Below, piece by piece: positions 6,809-8,302 of a DNA stretch of 8,302 nt. The translations under genes were made by a program, and so were the position numbers. Within the stretch, counting starts at the first letter, position 1. The number at the start of each line of letters is the position of its first letter. The notes below the pieces were generated by a model that saw only the letters and a program-made list of their open reading frames with translations, did no database searches and was not told the origin of the DNA. Source of the stretch: Planctomycetota bacterium (GTDB lineage Bacteria > Planctomycetota > UBA1135 > UBA2386); assembly GCA_023433825.1 (NCBI GenBank), contig JAEYTU010000231.1:1-8302 (forward strand), read 5' to 3'.

Positions 6809-8302
6809 GCGCGCTCCTTCCCGGCCACGCCTCGCGCCAGTTCCTTCGCGGCACGGGTGTAGTGCAGGTCGTTCCAGCGCACACCGTCGAATGCCGCAGT
6901 GGCGGCGGCGCGATAGTCGATTCGATGCGCCGGGATCTCGGGGTTGCAGGACCAGAACCACGGGAACTGGTCGCGCGGTCGCAACGACTCCGGCTCCTTG
7001 CCGCGGTCCTTGCCCCACTTCACGCCGACTTTGCACCGCAGCACACCGGCGTCCTTCTGCTTGACGTCGGCGGCACGAACGAACGGGCGAATGTTGAGAC
7101 GCACGCCGTCGTCGATATCGGGGTCCCAGCCAAGCGGTTGTTGGTCCAGCGGCTTCCAGCGGACGAACACGTCGTACGGCGGTTCGCCGGTCAGGATCTT
7201 CTGGAGCTCGCCCTGCAGCGTCAGCGCGGCGGCGAGTCGCGCTTCGGCGCCAGGGGCCTTCGCGCGCACGTCCTCCCGCTGACGTTCGATCCAGTCGTTC
7301 AGGTACGTGAACGTCAGCAGTTCGAGCGTTCGTCGGCCTTCGCCGTTCTTGCCGGCGAGCTTGTGGTAGTTGACGAGCGCGTGGAAGCCGTCCGGTTTGC
7401 CATCCCAGACGTGCCAGACGAACGGGCGGTCGTGGAAGAGCTTGCAGTGCGCAGCGAAGAAGTGGTCGCGCAGCCAGTCTTCCAGTGACGCGGCGGGCGC
7501 AGCGTCCGGGCCGGCGGCGGCGGCGAGGAGCTTCCGTTCGACGTCGGGACGCCAGTCGGAGCCGAACGCGGCGCGCAGCAGCGCGCGCACGCGATCGGCG
7601 GCGGAGGCTTCGCCGCGAATCGGCTGCAGGCAGACGATCCCGTCTCGGTCGGCGAAGGACAGGAGCTCGGCGCTGCGCGCCGTCCATGCGCGTTGGACTT
7701 GGTCGAGACGCATCGTCTCGTCGAGCTCGGCCGGCCATCGGTACCCGAGGATGCGCGTGGTCGCGACTTGCAGCACGTCGGCGAGATTCGGCGTGCGGCA
7801 GAGCAGCGACGGATGCTGCGGAAGCGACGGATCGGGAACGCCGAGCGGCGACGCGTCCGCCGCGCCTGCGGCAGTCATGCCTGCGGGATGCCCGTGGAAG
7901 AGCCACTGTGTGGGATCGTTGGTCTGCGGCTCGGGGAGTCCGAGCGGGTATCGCTCGGCGGCGATGCCTTTCCATCGATCCGAGTCGAATGTGACTTTGG
8001 TGAGGGTTGCGGCGGTGACATTGAGCTTTTGGTCTACGCGACGCAGCCTTCTTCGGTAGTCGCCTACGTCCCCGAACGCCGCGATAGCCGGAAGCAGCGA
8101 GGGCTCACGCGGAGCCACAACGCCCACGTTGTCGTCGAACACTTCACCCGCATAGCGATACGTTTCGAGTCCGCTCATCTTGTTGATGGCGAGTCCCATT
8201 CGTGACCAGACCTCCTGACCGTGAATCCTGCATCCCCGTTGCGACGACAGGCGCACATCACCGAGCGGGACCGTCAGGACCAAGCTTCGACCAGTCCAAG
8301 GC
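6805..8302 (-). CDS. pglX: PglX/Eco57I-type adenine DNA methyltransferase, C-terminal part (N-terminus outside window)
   Basis: The frame is open from the window edge and gives 498 residues up to the TGA at 6807-6805; family members are roughly 1,100-1,400 residues, so more than half, including the SAM-binding and NPPY motifs, lies past 8302. What is visible is the C-terminal region of large Eco57I-like methylases: DPTQWLFHGHP near 7890-7925, DGIVCLQPIRGEA near 7610-7650, KLFHDRPFVWHVWDGKPDGF near 7385-7445, GEPPYDVFVRWKPL near 7150-7195, and VKWGKDRGKEP near 6990-7025 with FPWFW just after. In BREX this enzyme would methylate N6 of adenine in a non-palindromic site to mark host DNA. A TTG at 8283 is in frame but is internal, since coding continues upstream. 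The 3' end overlaps the next gene by 4 bases. The C-terminus also resembles methylases of DISARM class 1 and stand-alone R-M systems; the BREX assignment rests on the neighbours pglZ and brxL. Confidence 0.87.
   Translation of the reverse strand, partial: PWTGRSLVLTVPLGDVRLSSQRGCRIHGQEVWSRMGLAINKMSGLETYRYAGEVFDDNVGVVAPREPSLLPAIAAFGDVGDYRRRLRRVDQKLNVTAATLTKVTFDSDRWKGIAAERYPLGLPEPQTNDPTQWLFHGHPAGMTAAGAADASPLGVPDPSLPQHPSLLCRTPNLADVLQVATTRILGYRWPAELDETMRLDQVQRAWTARSAELLSFADRDGIVCLQPIRGEASAADRVRALLRAAFGSDWRPDVERKLLAAAAGPDAAPAASLEDWLRDHFFAAHCKLFHDRPFVWHVWDGKPDGFHALVNYHKLAGKNGEGRRTLELLTFTYLNDWIERQREDVRAKAPGAEARLAAALTLQGELQKILTGEPPYDVFVRWKPLDQQPLGWDPDIDDGVRLNIRPFVRAADVKQKDAGVLRCKVGVKWGKDRGKEPESLRPRDQFPWFWSCNPEIPAHRIDYRAAATAAFDGVRWNDLHYTRAAKELARGVAGKERA

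Noticed and set aside
6809..7975. Extending the AlbA_2/ATPase protein N-terminally to 870 residues
   Set aside because: The extra part overlaps the conserved PglX C-terminus in another frame, is arginine-rich, and an AAGGAG site sits right before the GTG at 6808.
8283..8283. TTG at 8283-8281 as the start of a separate 492-residue protein
   Set aside because: The frame stays open to the window edge, and the visible sequence is only the C-terminal part of a much larger methylase family.

Overview
The window is GC-rich bacterial DNA. It reads almost entirely on the minus strand, so genes run from high to low coordinates. It covers the promoter-distal half of a BREX anti-phage defence operon and the start of a neighbouring housekeeping-type transporter gene. 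The organism cannot be named from the sequence. High GC, GTG starts with clear GGAG-type ribosome binding sites, and a GTGCCAGGCACC-type intergenic repeat would fit a high-GC Gram-negative group such as Planctomycetota or Myxococcota, but this is inference.

Layout in transcription order: (1) 8302-6805, the C-terminal ~498 residues of a large Eco57I/PglX-type adenine methyltransferase whose catalytic part lies outside the window. (2) 6808-5363, a 481-residue AlbA_2 (Schlafen-like) plus GHKL-ATPase plus C-terminal helical protein, overlapping pglX by GTGA. (3) 5362-5117, a 246-base gap with two pairs of CACATG motifs exactly 110 bases apart and one doubtful small ORF. (4) 5116-2792, pglZ, an alkaline-phosphatase-superfamily protein resembling the BREX-1 'type B' PglZ. 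(5) 2795-744, brxL, an AAA+ protein with a Lon-like C-terminal domain, overlapping pglZ by ATGA. (6) 736-494, a small conserved-looking protein of unknown function, 7 bases after brxL. (7) 498-419, a 40-base-period REP-like repeat. (8) 404-1, the N-terminal 134 residues of a TauE/SafE-family membrane permease.

Methyltransferase, PglZ and BrxL are core parts of type 1 BREX. PglX methylates a non-palindromic host site so that self is marked, and the PglZ/BrxL machinery blocks replication of unmarked phage. The remaining core genes (brxA, brxB, brxC and the start of pglX) would be expected beyond position 8302. The least-explained pieces are the AlbA_2/ATPase protein inside the operon, the motif-bearing gap before pglZ, and the small last gene. 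The repeat and the change to a transporter gene probably mark the edge of the defence island. No RNA gene, CRISPR array, transposase or integrase was seen.
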